64,000 bases of DNA, from the NCBI GenBank assembly GCA_011634665.1, contig WAEK01000001.1, positions 3,620,501 to 3,684,500 on the forward strand, written 5' to 3'. The first letter of the stretch is position 1. Every line of letters starts with the position of its first letter. A program made the translations under genes and the position numbers. Of the stretch, positions 36,570-48,600 are shown piece by piece. Source of the DNA: Mortierella sp. BCC40632. Its lineage: Eukaryota; Mortierellomycota; Mortierellomycetes; Mortierellales; Mortierellaceae. The notes beneath the pieces are model-generated. The model did not search any database. It was given only the letters and a program-made list of their open reading frames with translations, and was not told the origin of the DNA.

Positions 36570-38380
36570 CAATGTAGCGTATCAAAGCTACGGTGCGGCT
36601 GGTTTTAGATGAATCCCATATTCTGAGCGAGAGCGACAAGAGCTTCCTCCACCGAAGGCAATCTACGATCGATCTCTTGTTCCTATGTTTTATGGATTAT
36701 GGACAGTTGGAAGGCTAGGAGAGTCCACCAATTAACTGATATGGCACAGGATCGAAGTATCCATATTCTTCATGGGCGATTGGAGCGGCGATGGTATCAA
36801 GGAATAAGGCTCAGCCGCTTTGTAACTTCAGCGGCTCCACCACCAGTATCACATATTTTCTGCCCTAACCCTCCCCAGAACCTATTTCGGATTCTCATAT
36901 GGTAAGATTCAAATATAGGCACTCATTCAAATGCCCCGCTAAAATCCAATAGTATTCAAGATATCTGTGAGACACAAAGAGTCTCTAGTACTAGGGATTC
37001 CTAGTCGGCTTCACAATGAAGACTTACTATTCCCATTAGGATCTTCAGTAGTTGGTGACACAGTACAGGTAAGCCGATTTGCACATTCATTGGCATGGAA
37101 GTTTGCTGTTGATACAGAGAAATATGGTTAAGACGACAGCTCATAGGCACTAAAACGAATAGATCGCAGGCGATCTAACCATTCCTCTAGCATATCTCGA
37201 TAATAGTACATTGCTTTATGCCCTACGGAAAGGAACATACGATCGGATCATCCGCCACAACTATCAAATTGATTCACTTTTCTACAAAGGAAAGAAATGT
37301 GTTGGAACAGGAAGTGGCGTGAGGATGAATTGGCGAAACGCAGACGTGAGAGACACCAATAGAAGATGACTGAAGTGTTTGGTGACCAACGAGAAAGGAA
37401 GTAAAATAAAAAGGACAAAAAGACTTGAATCAGGCTGGGCTGTGCCTCACCTGATCAACGCCAAAACCCGATAAGGAAAGGCTGTGCAGCCATCCACATA
37501 CGACGAAGATCACTCTAATATGTTGTATCAAAGCTAGGAAGGATAAGATACAGCATTTTCATCCTCTGAAACAGCTTCAAATCCCACGAATCGGCTCTAC
37601 AAACGACGACGACGGTTGTGGTGCAAGGATTGGCCTCTGGCCCCTTCAACTTGTCAGTGAATAGAGTCGGTCTACTTGCGCGCTTCTGCAGTACGATGCT
37701 TTTGGATCGGTCTGCAGCTCTCACTGGATACTTATTAGAATAGTTTACAGTAAGGTGTAGCCGAGCTGCCACCGTCATGGACGAGACCTTCGTTTCTAAA
37801 GCTGTTGAGAACCATTTCACCACTATTGATCCCTACTTTGCGAGAGAGGTGCGGGAACGTATGTTGAAGTCGATTCTTATTAAGCAGGGATGCGTGTTTG
37901 AGCGGTTCATGATGAAGGCTTTCAGCCAGCCATTCAACACACAGCCTCCATCTGAGTGGTCACATACACCTCCTATCTCTGAAATGCGTCCATCTATCGT
38001 CGGCAAAGTGAAAATTGTCGGCTGGAGGAAGCCTGGACCCGAGCAAGGCAGGACCCATGCGATGATATCGATGGAAGAAGTATATGAGCGCTCATGTCAA
38101 ACACGCGTCAGCCCGCAACAGCATACCTGTCATTATATTATTCTTGCCCAAGCCCAAGCCGTCAGGATCAGACTTGGAATTCTTAGTTCGGATCGACGGT
38201 GTTTGGTTGGTTCTCGTCTTTGTTCAGATATTAAAGCTGCATCAAGGGACATCCAACTTCTCGGAGACGGACTGGAGTGATACACTCAGCACTCTCTCGA
38301 CTCCCAAGATTGAGGCCTACGCAAAGACATTTCGCAACTATTGTCCTGACAACGTCTACATCAGCAGCTCGGGCTCGTAA
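36570..38380 (+). pseudogene. broken Crinkler-like gene, copy B, truncated by the repeat
   Basis: The N-terminal part, about 36575-37400, is in pieces over several frames. One piece contains a Walker-B-like LVLDESHIL near 36600, as in P-loop NTPase domains of CRN-type proteins. The C-terminal part is cleaner: 37777-38082 is open (MDETFVSKAVENHF..., then GWRKPGPEQGRTHAM), and after a frame change at about 38083 it continues in frame 38084-38380 to CPDNVYIS. There the homology to copy A stops, and repeat copy B begins within about 20 bp. The same frame change is present in copy A. Broken in at least three places, so not expected to be functional. Family assignment is moderate, from resemblance only. 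Confidence 0.5.
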
Positions 38381-38625
38381 CTCGGCCGGTCGTCTCAGGA
38401 ACATCTTTCTTTCTTTCTCCACACTGCTTTCACAGTACGCCCGGTGTCTCTCTTTTGTGCTTACTACATATCTACTCCCTAATACTAACCCCAACTACTC
38501 TTCTCACGCCTCCTGTTCCTAACAGTTCGTCCAGTTGACTTCTGCCTGCCGACTAGTACTCTGTATACATATCCCGTAACACCTGGCCATTCTGGTCTTC
38601 GTTCCCTGCTCTAGAGTCCTACTTG

Positions 38626-38751
<126 letters not shown>

Positions 38752-39289
38752 AAAGAAAGAGAGTGGCCCAAAAGGCAAACAAACAAGCAAGACGAGTCAA
38801 TTCCTTCCTCCCCAAAAAAAAAACTATCCGTACCAGCATCTCTTTTCTCTTTTTCTCCTTCCCCACTTACTCTACATCGTCATCTCGCGAGCAGTTCCCC
38901 GTCCTCCAGAGCACACACGCGCGCGATCGAGAGACAAAAGAGAGAGAGAGACAGGAAGAATGAATACCCCCCCCCCTACACACACACACACATACACATA
39001 CACACACACAAGAGACGCGCACGCACATTCGCACAACACGCGCTTTATGGTTCTCTCCCTGTTTTTCATGTGCAACTTGAGTATTCCCCTCCTTCTCCTT
39101 AATCCTTTTCTCCTACAACTTTTCTTTCTTTCTTTGAGTATGTACAATAACGACATTGCATCCGAAGGGCTGTATTGGATAGAAATATCGGGAAAAATAA
39201 AAAAAATAATAATAATAATAAAAAGAAATCAATAGGTAGGCTCCCCAGTAGTCTCTCTTGACATATCACCAAGGAAGGGTTTACCCTGT

Positions 39290-39294
<5 letters not shown>

Positions 39295-39360
<66 letters not shown>
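39295..39360. repeat. (CT)33 microsatellite
   Basis: 66 bp of perfect CT inside repeat copy B. Confidence 0.95.
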
Positions 39361-39364
<4 letters not shown>

Positions 39365-40010
39365 CTGTCTCTCTCCTCCACATTTCACGACATTGTGTAC
39401 GCGCTTTTAAACTTGGCAGAGTGGAGGCTGTTGTTATTTTTTTTTTATTTTTTTTGTTGTCTTTGTTATATGTTTTAGTGTTGTTTTGAGGGAGTCCAGC
39501 AGAACAATCGTGGGATAGTGTCAATGTGTCCTCTTTTGGATGAGTATGTCCTTCTCGCTCTCTCAATGTTTCTCTTTTTTTTTTATTTTCCCTCTATCTA
39601 TTTGTTCTCTCTGCCTTTGTCTATCGCTGACTATTGTCCATGCAACGCGTCACCAAAAAGGAAAAAAGAAAGAAAGAAAGAAAGAAAAAACAGCCCAATG
39701 GTCCATGGCTATTAGTCAGGAAGGTATATTTTTACGGAAAAAAAAAAAAAAAAAAAGGATACAAGTCCGGGTAAGTCGAGTAAACTAGTTCAGGAACAAT
39801 GTGGACCCATGGATACAGCAATGATGTCCATTCGTTCTGTCCCTCTGTGTGTCCTCTCTCTCTCTCTCTTTCTCTCTTTGCTGGTCCTTGTTTCTCACTC
39901 TTTTGTAATTGCAAGAACGAGTCAGTTCGGTACTCAGATGTGATGCAGGGGTTGAGTAGAGGATTAGAGGATGGTTAGACTAGGGCAGCTCCTAGTAGAA
40001 AAAAGAGAAA

Positions 40011-41746
40011 CAAGTGTAAGAGAATGCTCTATCCTGGTGCAGTGAACGCAGCCAGCTGTCCATCACTCTAGTTCAGGGCCACAGGATCGGAAAAAAAGAA
40101 GCATCAGGGGTAAAGTGAGAAATGAGAAAGGGTAAGAGACGGGGCTGCAAAGCGAGAGCACTGCTGTGAGAAGGCAAAAGAGAGAGGGCGAGGAGTGTCG
40201 GGCATTGAATGCATTTGTCAGGAACGACAAACGAACGATAGGGCTGCATTCAAAGAGTCGCTTTGAAGAGACGGTGCCCAGTAGTCCATTCCAGAGGTGA
40301 GAGCCATCAGACGAGAGAGAGTAAAAAATGAGCGCCGTTGAGTGGTCCCTTTGATCGTCTTGAAGAGCCGTCGATGGCAGCAATTAATCCCAATTAATCA
40401 CAGACCGAAAAAGAGGATGGCGATGTTTGAAGCCGGCAGAAAGAGATAGTAAAAGGATATGACGAAAAAGGTGGAGAAAGAGAGGGAGAAAGACAGGGAG
40501 AAAGAGAAAGAAAGGGAGTAGGGGTGGGATAGAAAGAGTTAGTGTGTGAACACAGAGGTAAGGGTCCAACGGAGCTACAAGCTCCTTCCTGCATCAAAAG
40601 AAGGGTCGCAGCTTAACAGTCGAACAATCAGCCATGCTAACATCCACACTTCCACACACCCACATCCACATAAACATAAACACACACAGATAGAGATAGG
40701 TCGTAAACCCTCCCCCCCCCACGCCGCGGACAAACAGTTGTCCTTTTGTCTTGTGTGGGCCATGGTGCCTTGGACGTAGTCTTGGAGTAGAAGTCTGCGC
40801 CCTGCAGCTTTCCCCCCTCCCCCCTTCTTGGCTCGACCTGAACTGAAAGAGAGAGAATGAGAGAGCAAAGGAGGAAGGGACACGTCCAGGTAGCATATCC
40901 GGTGCGGGGCGGGCTCTGGGTGGAGACTTGACGCTTCTTTGGCTTTTTTTTTTCCCTTCTTTCTCCTTCTCTCATTCCTTTCTTCTCGAGTCCCTTCATC
41001 GCCGATTCTTCCCTTCCCCATCCTCTACTTCTCTCCAGCCTCTCGCCATCGCTGCAGGAATTCTTTTTTTTTTTTTTTTTTTTTCTGACCTCAGCCCCAC
41101 CCCCGCCCTGCATTTGGCGCCTCGCCCCGCCCATTCACCACAGCCATTTTCCTCGGGAGGAGTGATCTATTTTTTTTCTTCTTCTTCTTCTTCTTCTTTC
41201 TTTCCCTGGTTCATCTGTCAGTCAAACCAGGTCAAGTCGTTTATGCTAGACTAGCTTCGCGGGAAACGGTACGTCAGGAATAGACCAGGAAGAGAAGAGG
41301 AGAATTGGCTCATGCTTCTTCTCAGAGTGTGATGACGCATTAGAGAGAGAAAGGGTCAGGGACAAGGGTTTTGTCCATGTTGACTGATCTGTCTCATCCT
41401 CACATGCCCTTTCTCTCTCTTTCTCTTTCTCTCTTTCTCTCTCCTTCTCTCTTTTGCTTTGAACCAGCCTTTCAGAAGAGTCTTCCAGTTCCCAGGCTCC
41501 GTTGCTCATCCCCATCTGACCAAGAAGGCAGGAACCTGAAAGCCACTTTTCCCAGCACGAACACCCTCTCTACACAGCTTTCACTCACACACACTTTTTT
41601 TCTTCTTCTTTTCACGGGGAACCACTGTCATCTGTCTCTATCTTGGCTCCATCCACACAGCTTCATCCCATCTACTCGACAAACACCCGGAATATAACCA
41701 TTGCATTCCGGGACAAAGAGAAAACATTGCACTCGCTCATTTAGTC
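40011..41746. promoter_or_regulatory. gene-free region upstream of the metallophosphoesterase
   Basis: 1.7 kb without a convincing gene. It holds GA-rich stretches (40430-40520), poly(T) at about 41064-41083, (TTC)n near 41172-41200 and a long CT-rich block at 41405-41460. It ends in a leader about 50 bp before the start codon. The CT blocks may mark the promoter; no specific site recognised. Confidence 0.45.
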
Positions 41747-43426
41747 ATGTCAAACTACAGCGCCAGCAAGACTGGCATGTCGACTCAGCACCAACGTCGT
41801 CAAAGTTTCCCTACACCTGCACCAATATCCACCAATGTCGGCCCCACCATCATCGCTACACCGCCCTCTGCAAACGCAGCAGGCGCTGGTGCCTTTGGTT
41901 ACCGCTTTGGCGGCCGTCAACACCCCATGCTTCTACATGGTGGCCCACCCAGCAAGTTCACTGTCTGGACAGAAGCCTTGCTTTCCTGGATCCCTCGCCG
42001 GCGTCGTCAACTCCGGTACCCTTTGATTCTCTGCCTTGGCCTGTACGCCCTTCTGATCTACCTCTACTCTCATGATGTTACCACATTGACGGCTGTAGTA
42101 GGGTACAAGGCCAAGAACTTGGCCTTTAACTGGGACATGAAGACTTGTTCATACCGCAAGGACCCCATGCTCTTTGTCAAGGATCGGACCACTGTCCTAG
42201 TGATCTGGGAGATGAACTGTAACTTGCCTGAGATGGATCTGACCTGGGTACCTGTCAAGGCCAGTGGTGGAGGAGAGAGCAACAATGGGGTCGGCAACAG
42301 TGGATCTTATTGGAGTCTCAATACGGATGTGAATGTACCCCTGGACTGGAGTCGACATGCTGTTGTAGCCAAGACCGAGATGCAAGCATTGGACCGAACA
42401 CATATCGTTTATACGGCCACATTATCGGGACTTCCTCAACAAAACACCAACATCACTTATTCGATCCATCCACCCCGATCCAAGTCACATTTGCTCCGCA
42501 CGTTTACGTTTGCTCATTGGCCCAGTCCTCCAAAGTACGAGACCCGGGAGATTGCAAGGTTTGGAGCCATCTCGGACAATCAATGTGAAGTCTCCAAGTT
42601 TTTCAAGGTGCTCAAGGCCATGACCGAACATCACAAGGTCGATTATTTGATCCATGCTGGAGATGCAGTTCAGGACTATGCGTCGTTGGATAGTTGGCAA
42701 ACGGATTTTGCTTCGCCCATGGCTCACTTTCGGATCTCACAGACGACCCCATTGATTTATACGCATGGAAACCATGACTTTGATCCTGAGGGATTGACAC
42801 CCTATACAGGAGATCGTTACAAGCGACCTGCTACCTCGGCGACGTCGACAGGAGCCGCCAAGGCGGGTGTATGGCATGCATATACGTTGGCAGGAGTCCG
42901 ATTTATTGTCCTTGACTCGAATGTCGACAGTGTGGAGCAGGATCGATGGCTGAATGCTGAATTGCAATCCAAAGAGACACGGGGGGCCTGGTTCCGAGTG
43001 GTGGTCGTGCATATCTCACCTTATACACAGTATTGGGAAAAGGATGCCTGGGTGAACAAGCGGGAGCGTGAATGGGGAGCGTTTGTGAGGACACGATATG
43101 TGAAAGAGTTTCAAGAGTATGGAGTGGATTTGGTGATTTCGGGACATCAACATAATTATATGCGAGGACAAGATGAACATATGGTTTATACGATCATTGG
43201 TGGAGCAGGAGGCTCTTTGGATAAGGAGGTGGTGGAAGATTATGAGGTATGGAGGAGTACGAATGGAGGCAAGGTCAAGCTAAGACATCATTATGTTCTG
43301 ATCAAGGTGACGGGTGACCGACGATTGATTTGGGAAACCTATGATGCTGATTGCGGAACACGTCTGGATGCCTTTGTGCTTCATTCGCGGACACCTGAGG
43401 AAGACCTTCTTCCTGTGTTGAGCTAA
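41747..43426 (+). CDS. type II membrane metallophosphoesterase (purple acid phosphatase/calcineurin-like)
   Basis: Intact single-exon ORF, 559 residues. A Pro/Ser-rich cytosolic N-terminus ends in RRRRQLR, followed by a transmembrane helix (about 91-108); the rest should face the lumen or exterior. A fibronectin-like beta domain (about 130-255) precedes the catalytic domain, as in purple acid phosphatases. Metal-binding motifs are present in order: GDAVQDY (305-311), GNHD (341-344), VVVHIS with His 422, and GHQHNY (466-471). The first motif, normally GDxG/GDMG, reads SDNQ (about 276-279), so one metal ligand is conserved but in a divergent context. Family members hydrolyse phosphate monoesters or nucleotides; the substrate cannot be read. 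An additional N-terminal in-frame ATG is at residue 11. Downstream CT arrays (43500-43560) lie in the 3' flank. Confidence 0.87.
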   Translation: MSNYSASKTGMSTQHQRRQSFPTPAPISTNVGPTIIATPPSANAAGAGAFGYRFGGRQHPMLLHGGPPSKFTVWTEALLSWIPRRRRQLRYPLILCLGLYALLIYLYSHDVTTLTAVVGYKAKNLAFNWDMKTCSYRKDPMLFVKDRTTVLVIWEMNCNLPEMDLTWVPVKASGGGESNNGVGNSGSYWSLNTDVNVPLDWSRHAVVAKTEMQALDRTHIVYTATLSGLPQQNTNITYSIHPPRSKSHLLRTFTFAHWPSPPKYETREIARFGAISDNQCEVSKFFKVLKAMTEHHKVDYLIHAGDAVQDYASLDSWQTDFASPMAHFRISQTTPLIYTHGNHDFDPEGLTPYTGDRYKRPATSATSTGAAKAGVWHAYTLAGVRFIVLDSNVDSVEQDRWLNAELQSKETRGAWFRVVVVHISPYTQYWEKDAWVNKREREWGAFVRTRYVKEFQEYGVDLVISGHQHNYMRGQDEHMVYTIIGGAGGSLDKEVVEDYEVWRSTNGGKVKLRHHYVLIKVTGDRRLIWETYDADCGTRLDAFVLHSRTPEEDLLPVLS

Positions 43427-43504
43427 GGAACAGCATGAGAAAAAAAAAATTCTGGTTGATCAAGGACATGGACATTTCTGGGCACTGGCACCCTCTGCTC
43501 TTTC

Positions 43505-43537
<33 letters not shown>

Positions 43538-44047
43538 TTTTCTTTCTTTCTCTTTCTTCCACACCTGCCTCGCATCAAGAGAAGACTACTGTATAACATC
43601 CACCTTTACGAGATAATAAAAACGTGAGCCGAGTAAGAGCTACCTAAGTGCTTCGCCGTCTGTTTACTAGGTTCGTTGACTAGTGAAAGTGTACGGCGAG
43701 AGAGAGCGTGTGTGTGTTCGTGTGCGTGTGTGTGTGAAGAGAGAGAGGAAACAAAGGGACCGGTTGACAAATAGAGCGTGCGGTTGTGGTTGCAGTAGCA
43801 GGATAGTTCAGGACCCTCCTCTCCTTCCTACTCCTCCTGTGAAACCTCTTCGAAGACAGAGTCGAATCAGCAAAAGCGGTTTATCCGAAAAGGAAATGCT
43901 CATCCTTGTTGTCTGACCATCGGTTGTCACTCTTTTTTTTTTTTTATATACCCTTTTTTTTTCTCGCGCTCTCTCTCCCTTCAATCTCTCACCTCCTCTA
44001 ATCCCACAGGATCGTGTTCTCAAGTAGTCATTTGTTCCTATAGCATC
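43427..44047. promoter_or_regulatory. intergenic region upstream of the ALKBH7-like gene
   Basis: 3' flank of the phosphoesterase, with CT/TTTC arrays, then a GT/GA-rich patch at 43695-43750 and poly(T) at 43932-43946. No gene. Confidence 0.5.
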
Positions 44048-45325
44048 ATGTCTGGATTCCGCAATGGATGGAAGCACGCGTCTCTTGTCGCACGGACAAG
44101 TCGATCCACGACATTCACTTCATCTAGTCATTCCACAAGCCTTGCACGACTCGCCACCAGACCGACGATCAGTACTCGACGTTTGACTGTACTCTCTAGC
44201 CTCTCTCATGGTTCCTATCACTCGTCACCTCTCAATCTCTCGGGTCACCACGCTTATACCACTCTATCATCACCATCAACACCGTCCTCAGCGTCATCGT
44301 CGAGTACAGAAATGTCCGAGAGTATGGCCAAGTATGCGGCCCTTCATACACCAGATGCCATCGCCTCGACTCATTTTGACCTTTCCTTGATCCAGGACCC
44401 TGAGGAACGTGCTCGGATCCTTCAGGATTTTATTCTCTTTCCCGACTATCTTTCTTCAAAGGAACATGACATGTTGATGCAAGCAGCGACCAAAAAACTG
44501 AAAAGAGCACTTGGAAAAGAAGTTCGATATGAGGATGGTCATTTCGATGGAGTGATTACTCGATACCGAGAATGTTCAGCCAGTGATTGGGCATCTCCTC
44601 TACCTATCCAAGACCTTCCTCCGACCAACATTTCAGAATCTGGACAAGGAGAGAGGACGACGGCCATGGAGGTGATGCAATCGATCAAGACACAGTTTTT
44701 CCCACATCATTGGCATTGGGTAGCACCTCATATCTTGGAATTGGAGGCGATTCGAGGAGGGATTCGACCTCATGTGGATCATTTGGATGCTTCGGGGGAG
44801 GTTGTGGCTGGTTTGTGTTTGGGTTCGACAGCTGTGATGGAACTGCTTTATGAAGGTGATCCCAAGCGACAGTTTCGCGTCTTGTTGCCCAAGGGTGCCT
44901 TTTATTTCCAGAAAAAAAAAAAAAAAAAAAAAAAAAAGAGAGAGAGAGAGAGCTTTCGTCGTGCTTTTTTGCTTTGTTATTCTTTTTGGTCCGCAAGCTA
45001 ATAGACCGGTATTTTTTCCTCCTCGCTTTCTAGGGGTCATGTTCGGTACCACTACGAGCACGGGATCCCTATCCCAGAAGAAGAGCACACGTTCCGAGGC
45101 ACGGTGATTCCTAAAGAGAAACGGATTTCGGTCATGCTCCGCGTAAGTATTCCCTTTTCTTTTCTTTTTTCCTATTGTAACTCGAGATCTGAATGCTTCA
45201 ACTAATTGACACTCTGTTGGAATTGTTGTCCTCCTTTGAAATATGACTGGAATGAATAGAATGCCCTCGAACCAGGATTCGCAAAATCATCTTCCACAAT
45301 GGGATCCATGGGCCATAGAATGTAG
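44048..45325 (+). CDS. ALKBH7: ALKBH7-like 2-oxoglutarate/Fe(II) dioxygenase, mitochondrial
   Basis: Exons 44048-about 44911, 45034-45142 and 45260-45325. The N-terminal 60 residues are rich in Arg, Ser and Thr with no acidic residues, as in mitochondrial presequences. The double-stranded beta-helix core carries the iron-binding HVD (residues 242-244, RPHVDHLDASG) and the following LGSTAVMELL strand. The second exon supplies the RYHYEHG strand with the distal His and the RISVMLR strand with the 2OG-binding Arg, matching ALKBH7. The third exon ends in GFAKSS...HRM. In animals ALKBH7 acts in mitochondria and is linked to programmed necrosis and RNA demethylation; the fungal role is not known to me. 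Oddity: after TTTTATTTCCAG (about 44911), where a GT donor is expected, there are about 25 A and a GA array. No donor in the right phase (needed: two bases before the acceptor-side G) is visible. The gene is either broken here or the tract is misassembled. Confidence 0.8.
44911..45033 (+). other. intron without a visible GT donor
   Basis: Starts with poly(A) and (GA)n directly after the conserved GAFYFQ coding end and ends with a good CTTTCTAG acceptor at 45026-45033. The coding phase of the next exon requires two bases that would normally precede the donor. Confidence 0.6.
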
Positions 45326-45429
45326 ACATAGACTGAATAAACTTTTTTTTCTTTTCTTTTAATTACTGCTAGCTAGAAAATGCATGAAAAAAAAATGAGA
45401 GATTTTGAATGCGAAGAAAAGATATTACT

Positions 45430-45479
45430 TCCTCCTCCTCCTCCTCCTCCTCCTCCTCCTCCTCCTCCTCCTCCTCCTC

Positions 45480-45520
<41 letters not shown>
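45430..45520. repeat. (TCC)n(TAC)n compound microsatellite
   Basis: About 50 bp of TCC units passing directly into 40 bp of TAC units, between the convergent ALKBH7-like and ABC transporter genes. Confidence 0.95.
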
Positions 45521-45523
<3 letters not shown>

Positions 45524-45604
45524 TTTTGGACGCGCCATTTTTTGAGGGTATCATAGATTTTTGGTCACCTCCGTTTCCCTCTCTTCGAAATAAAAGGAAC
45601 TAGA

Positions 45605-48600
45605 TCAAAGCTCTTGCTTATCTCCTCCTCGACCCGTGGAGGAAGATCCCTTTTCTGTCAACACTTCTTCCTTGTCATTATGCAAAGGAACCTCCGTCTT
45701 TTCACCTGCTTCCTCCTTCACCACCTCGGCCTTGTCTCCTGCAATGGCTTGCTTTGCTGTTCCTGTCACCAACATTTCCTCCACATTCAAGGGTTTTCCC
45801 GATGCTGCAGTCGCATTGGCAAGGGATCTCAAGAGAGCCGCATTCGTGGGACCAGTCTCGTCCACCATGGACGAAAAGATGGAATCTGGGTCTCGGAGCA
45901 AATTAGCGGGGGTATCGAACTCCTTGATCATACCATGGTCCAACACGAGCACCCGCGAGTAATCAATGACCGTGTTCAAACGATGAGCAATCGTCAAGAC
46001 GGTTGATTGAGCGAAATCGACTCGGATCGCACGTTGCAACATGACATCGGTCGCCACATCCACCGAAGCTGTGGCCTCGTCCATGATAATCACTCGAGCC
46101 TGAGTCAACATGGCACGAGCAAGACAGAGCAACTGTCTTTGACCCACACTCAGGTTCTCACCATACTCGCTCACCTGCGAGTCCAAACCTCCGTCACATC
46201 CTGCAACATAGGTCTTGAGATCAGATCGTTCCAAGACATCCCAAAGTTCCTTGTCTGTCCTGACCTGGAAGGGATCAAGGTTGGATCGGATCGTACCACT
46301 GAACAAGACAGGGTCTTGAGGGATAATAGCCAGTTTGGTCCGCAGATCGTGCAATCCAATCTTGCAAATGTCAACGCCATCAATGGTCATGGTACCCTTG
46401 GAGGGCTCAACCAATCGGAAGAGGGCCATCATGATAGAACTCTTGCCAGCACCGGTTCGACCCACGACACCAATCTTTTCTCCACCTTGAATCTCGAGAG
46501 AAAGGTCGTGGAGGACAGAGGGGAGTTCAGGGCGATAGCGCATTTCGAGATGACTGATCGAGATGGCTCCCTCGGAGGGCCACTCGGGTTTAGGTCGGTT
46601 ATCGGGAATGATGGCATCGGCTTCAACTACGAGCTCTTCTGAATAATGATGGAGACGTTCTACGGCGTTCATGTTGTTTTCCTAATGGATAGGTTGTCAA
46701 GGATAGAGAGTCAATATCAATGTTGACGCCATATAGAAAATAGTACCAAGAGACAGCGAGAAAACAAACCCCCCTTCCCCCATGATAGACACTTACCACT
46801 TCAGCATACTGACGGATACACCAGTTAAAGATACCCGTGATGCTCATGGAATAACTCAGAACAAGACCAATGGTCGAAGGCGAAATATCGAATCGGCCAC
46901 AGACACCCAACAACGAAGTACAAAAGACCAAAGTATTGGCGATTGTCTCCAATCGAACACCCAACCAACGTTGGATCGAATAGCTCATGAAATAAGGTCG
47001 GTTCTCCTGATCCATGAAATGTTCATTTCGAATAATAAACCGATCCTGCTCACGATAAGCTCGGATCGTAGCCAGACCACTCAACGTCTCGGCAAAATGA
47101 GCATACAGAGACGATCGCAAGATCGAATCAAGTCGCTTCAGTTCTCGGGATGAGGATCGGTAATAAATAGCGGCATAATAATAAAAGACCAGCATGGGCA
47201 CGAGTGGGATCAAAAAGTAAGGGAAAATGACCGCAATCAAGATAAAGGTTGAAATGACCATCGAGGCCGTGCCCGTAAACATTCGGTAACTTTCACTCAA
47301 CAAGTTATCACAGGCATCGACATCCTTGGAGAAACGGTTGATGATTCGACCAAGAGGAGTGGTATCAAAAAAGGCGGTGGGTGCACGAAGGATGTTCTGA
47401 AGAGCATGTTGGTGAAGGGTTTTGGCGGCCTGAGCACCAGCAAGAGAAAAGTAGAAACCACTGATGAGCTGGAAGATACCCTGGGCAATACCCCAAGCGG
47501 CGTAGAGACCCATGTAGAATCCTGCGGATTTGTTGAATGAATTTCCTGTCCACCAACTCAACCAGAGATCCGTTCTATCGAATTACCCATTTGAATAGAA
47601 GGAAAAAATAGGATTAGTTTTCGCTCTCTCTTACTGATCCTCTTGGAACAACACCAGCACTCCCTTCCCCCCTTCCCCCTTTTCGCAATTCAACGGGAAG
47701 AACATAGAATACTCACCCAACTTTGGTAACCTGAGCAAGGGTCAAAAGGAGTAATAGGAGTGGGATCAAGTAGACACCACCTGCAGCACGAACATAGTTC
47801 ATGTAAATCTTTCCCTCGACAGACCCCATAGAACGCTCCTCCTGTGACATCAATCCTTTGGATTTGCCTCCAGCTCCTGCTCCCTTCTTGGTCGCTTCCA
47901 CGGCATCCTTGCCTGCCTCTGCTGCTGCTACTGCTGCTTTCTCAGGATCAGCGATAGTGGCCTTTGGTCCCGAAATGTCCTGGGCTGCCTCGGCTTCGTC
48001 CTCGGCTTCGTTGTCATATTCGTTATCTTCAATGCCTCCATGTTTCTTCATCAGTTCTGAGAATTCACCATTGCTGTTCATCAAATCCTGGAAGGTGCCT
48101 CGTTCAGCAATCTCACCATCCTTCAAACAAAGGATATAATCGACTTGAGGAAGGACATGCAATTGATGTGTGACCAGGATACGAGTCTTGCCCTCAAGGG
48201 CACCCAAGATACAATGTTTGAAAAGATATTTGCCCACATGAGCATCGACTGCCGAAAGTGGATCGTCCAAGAGAACAATATCAGCATCAAAATAAACGGC
48301 TCGAGCAATGTTGACACGTTGTTTCTGACCTCCTGACAAGTTAATGCCTCGTTCTCCAATCTCGGTTTGGTCACCATCGGGTAGGATCTGCATGTCTCGT
48401 TCAAGTGCACAATCGCGGATGACTTGTTGATAACGAGCCTCGTCCAAGGGAAGTCCAAAGAGAATGTTGTCCTTGACGGTCGCATTCTGGATCCAGGCTG
48501 TCTGAGGACAATATCCGATCGTTCCACCATACTCTATCGATCCACTTGACTTTCTCATCTCTCCCACCAATGCATTCAACAATGAGGACTTGCCACTGCC

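Noticed and set aside
45614..46642. Plus-strand ORFs of 100-211 codons opposite the ABC transporter
   Set aside because: Antisense shadows of the strongly conserved NBD2 exon.
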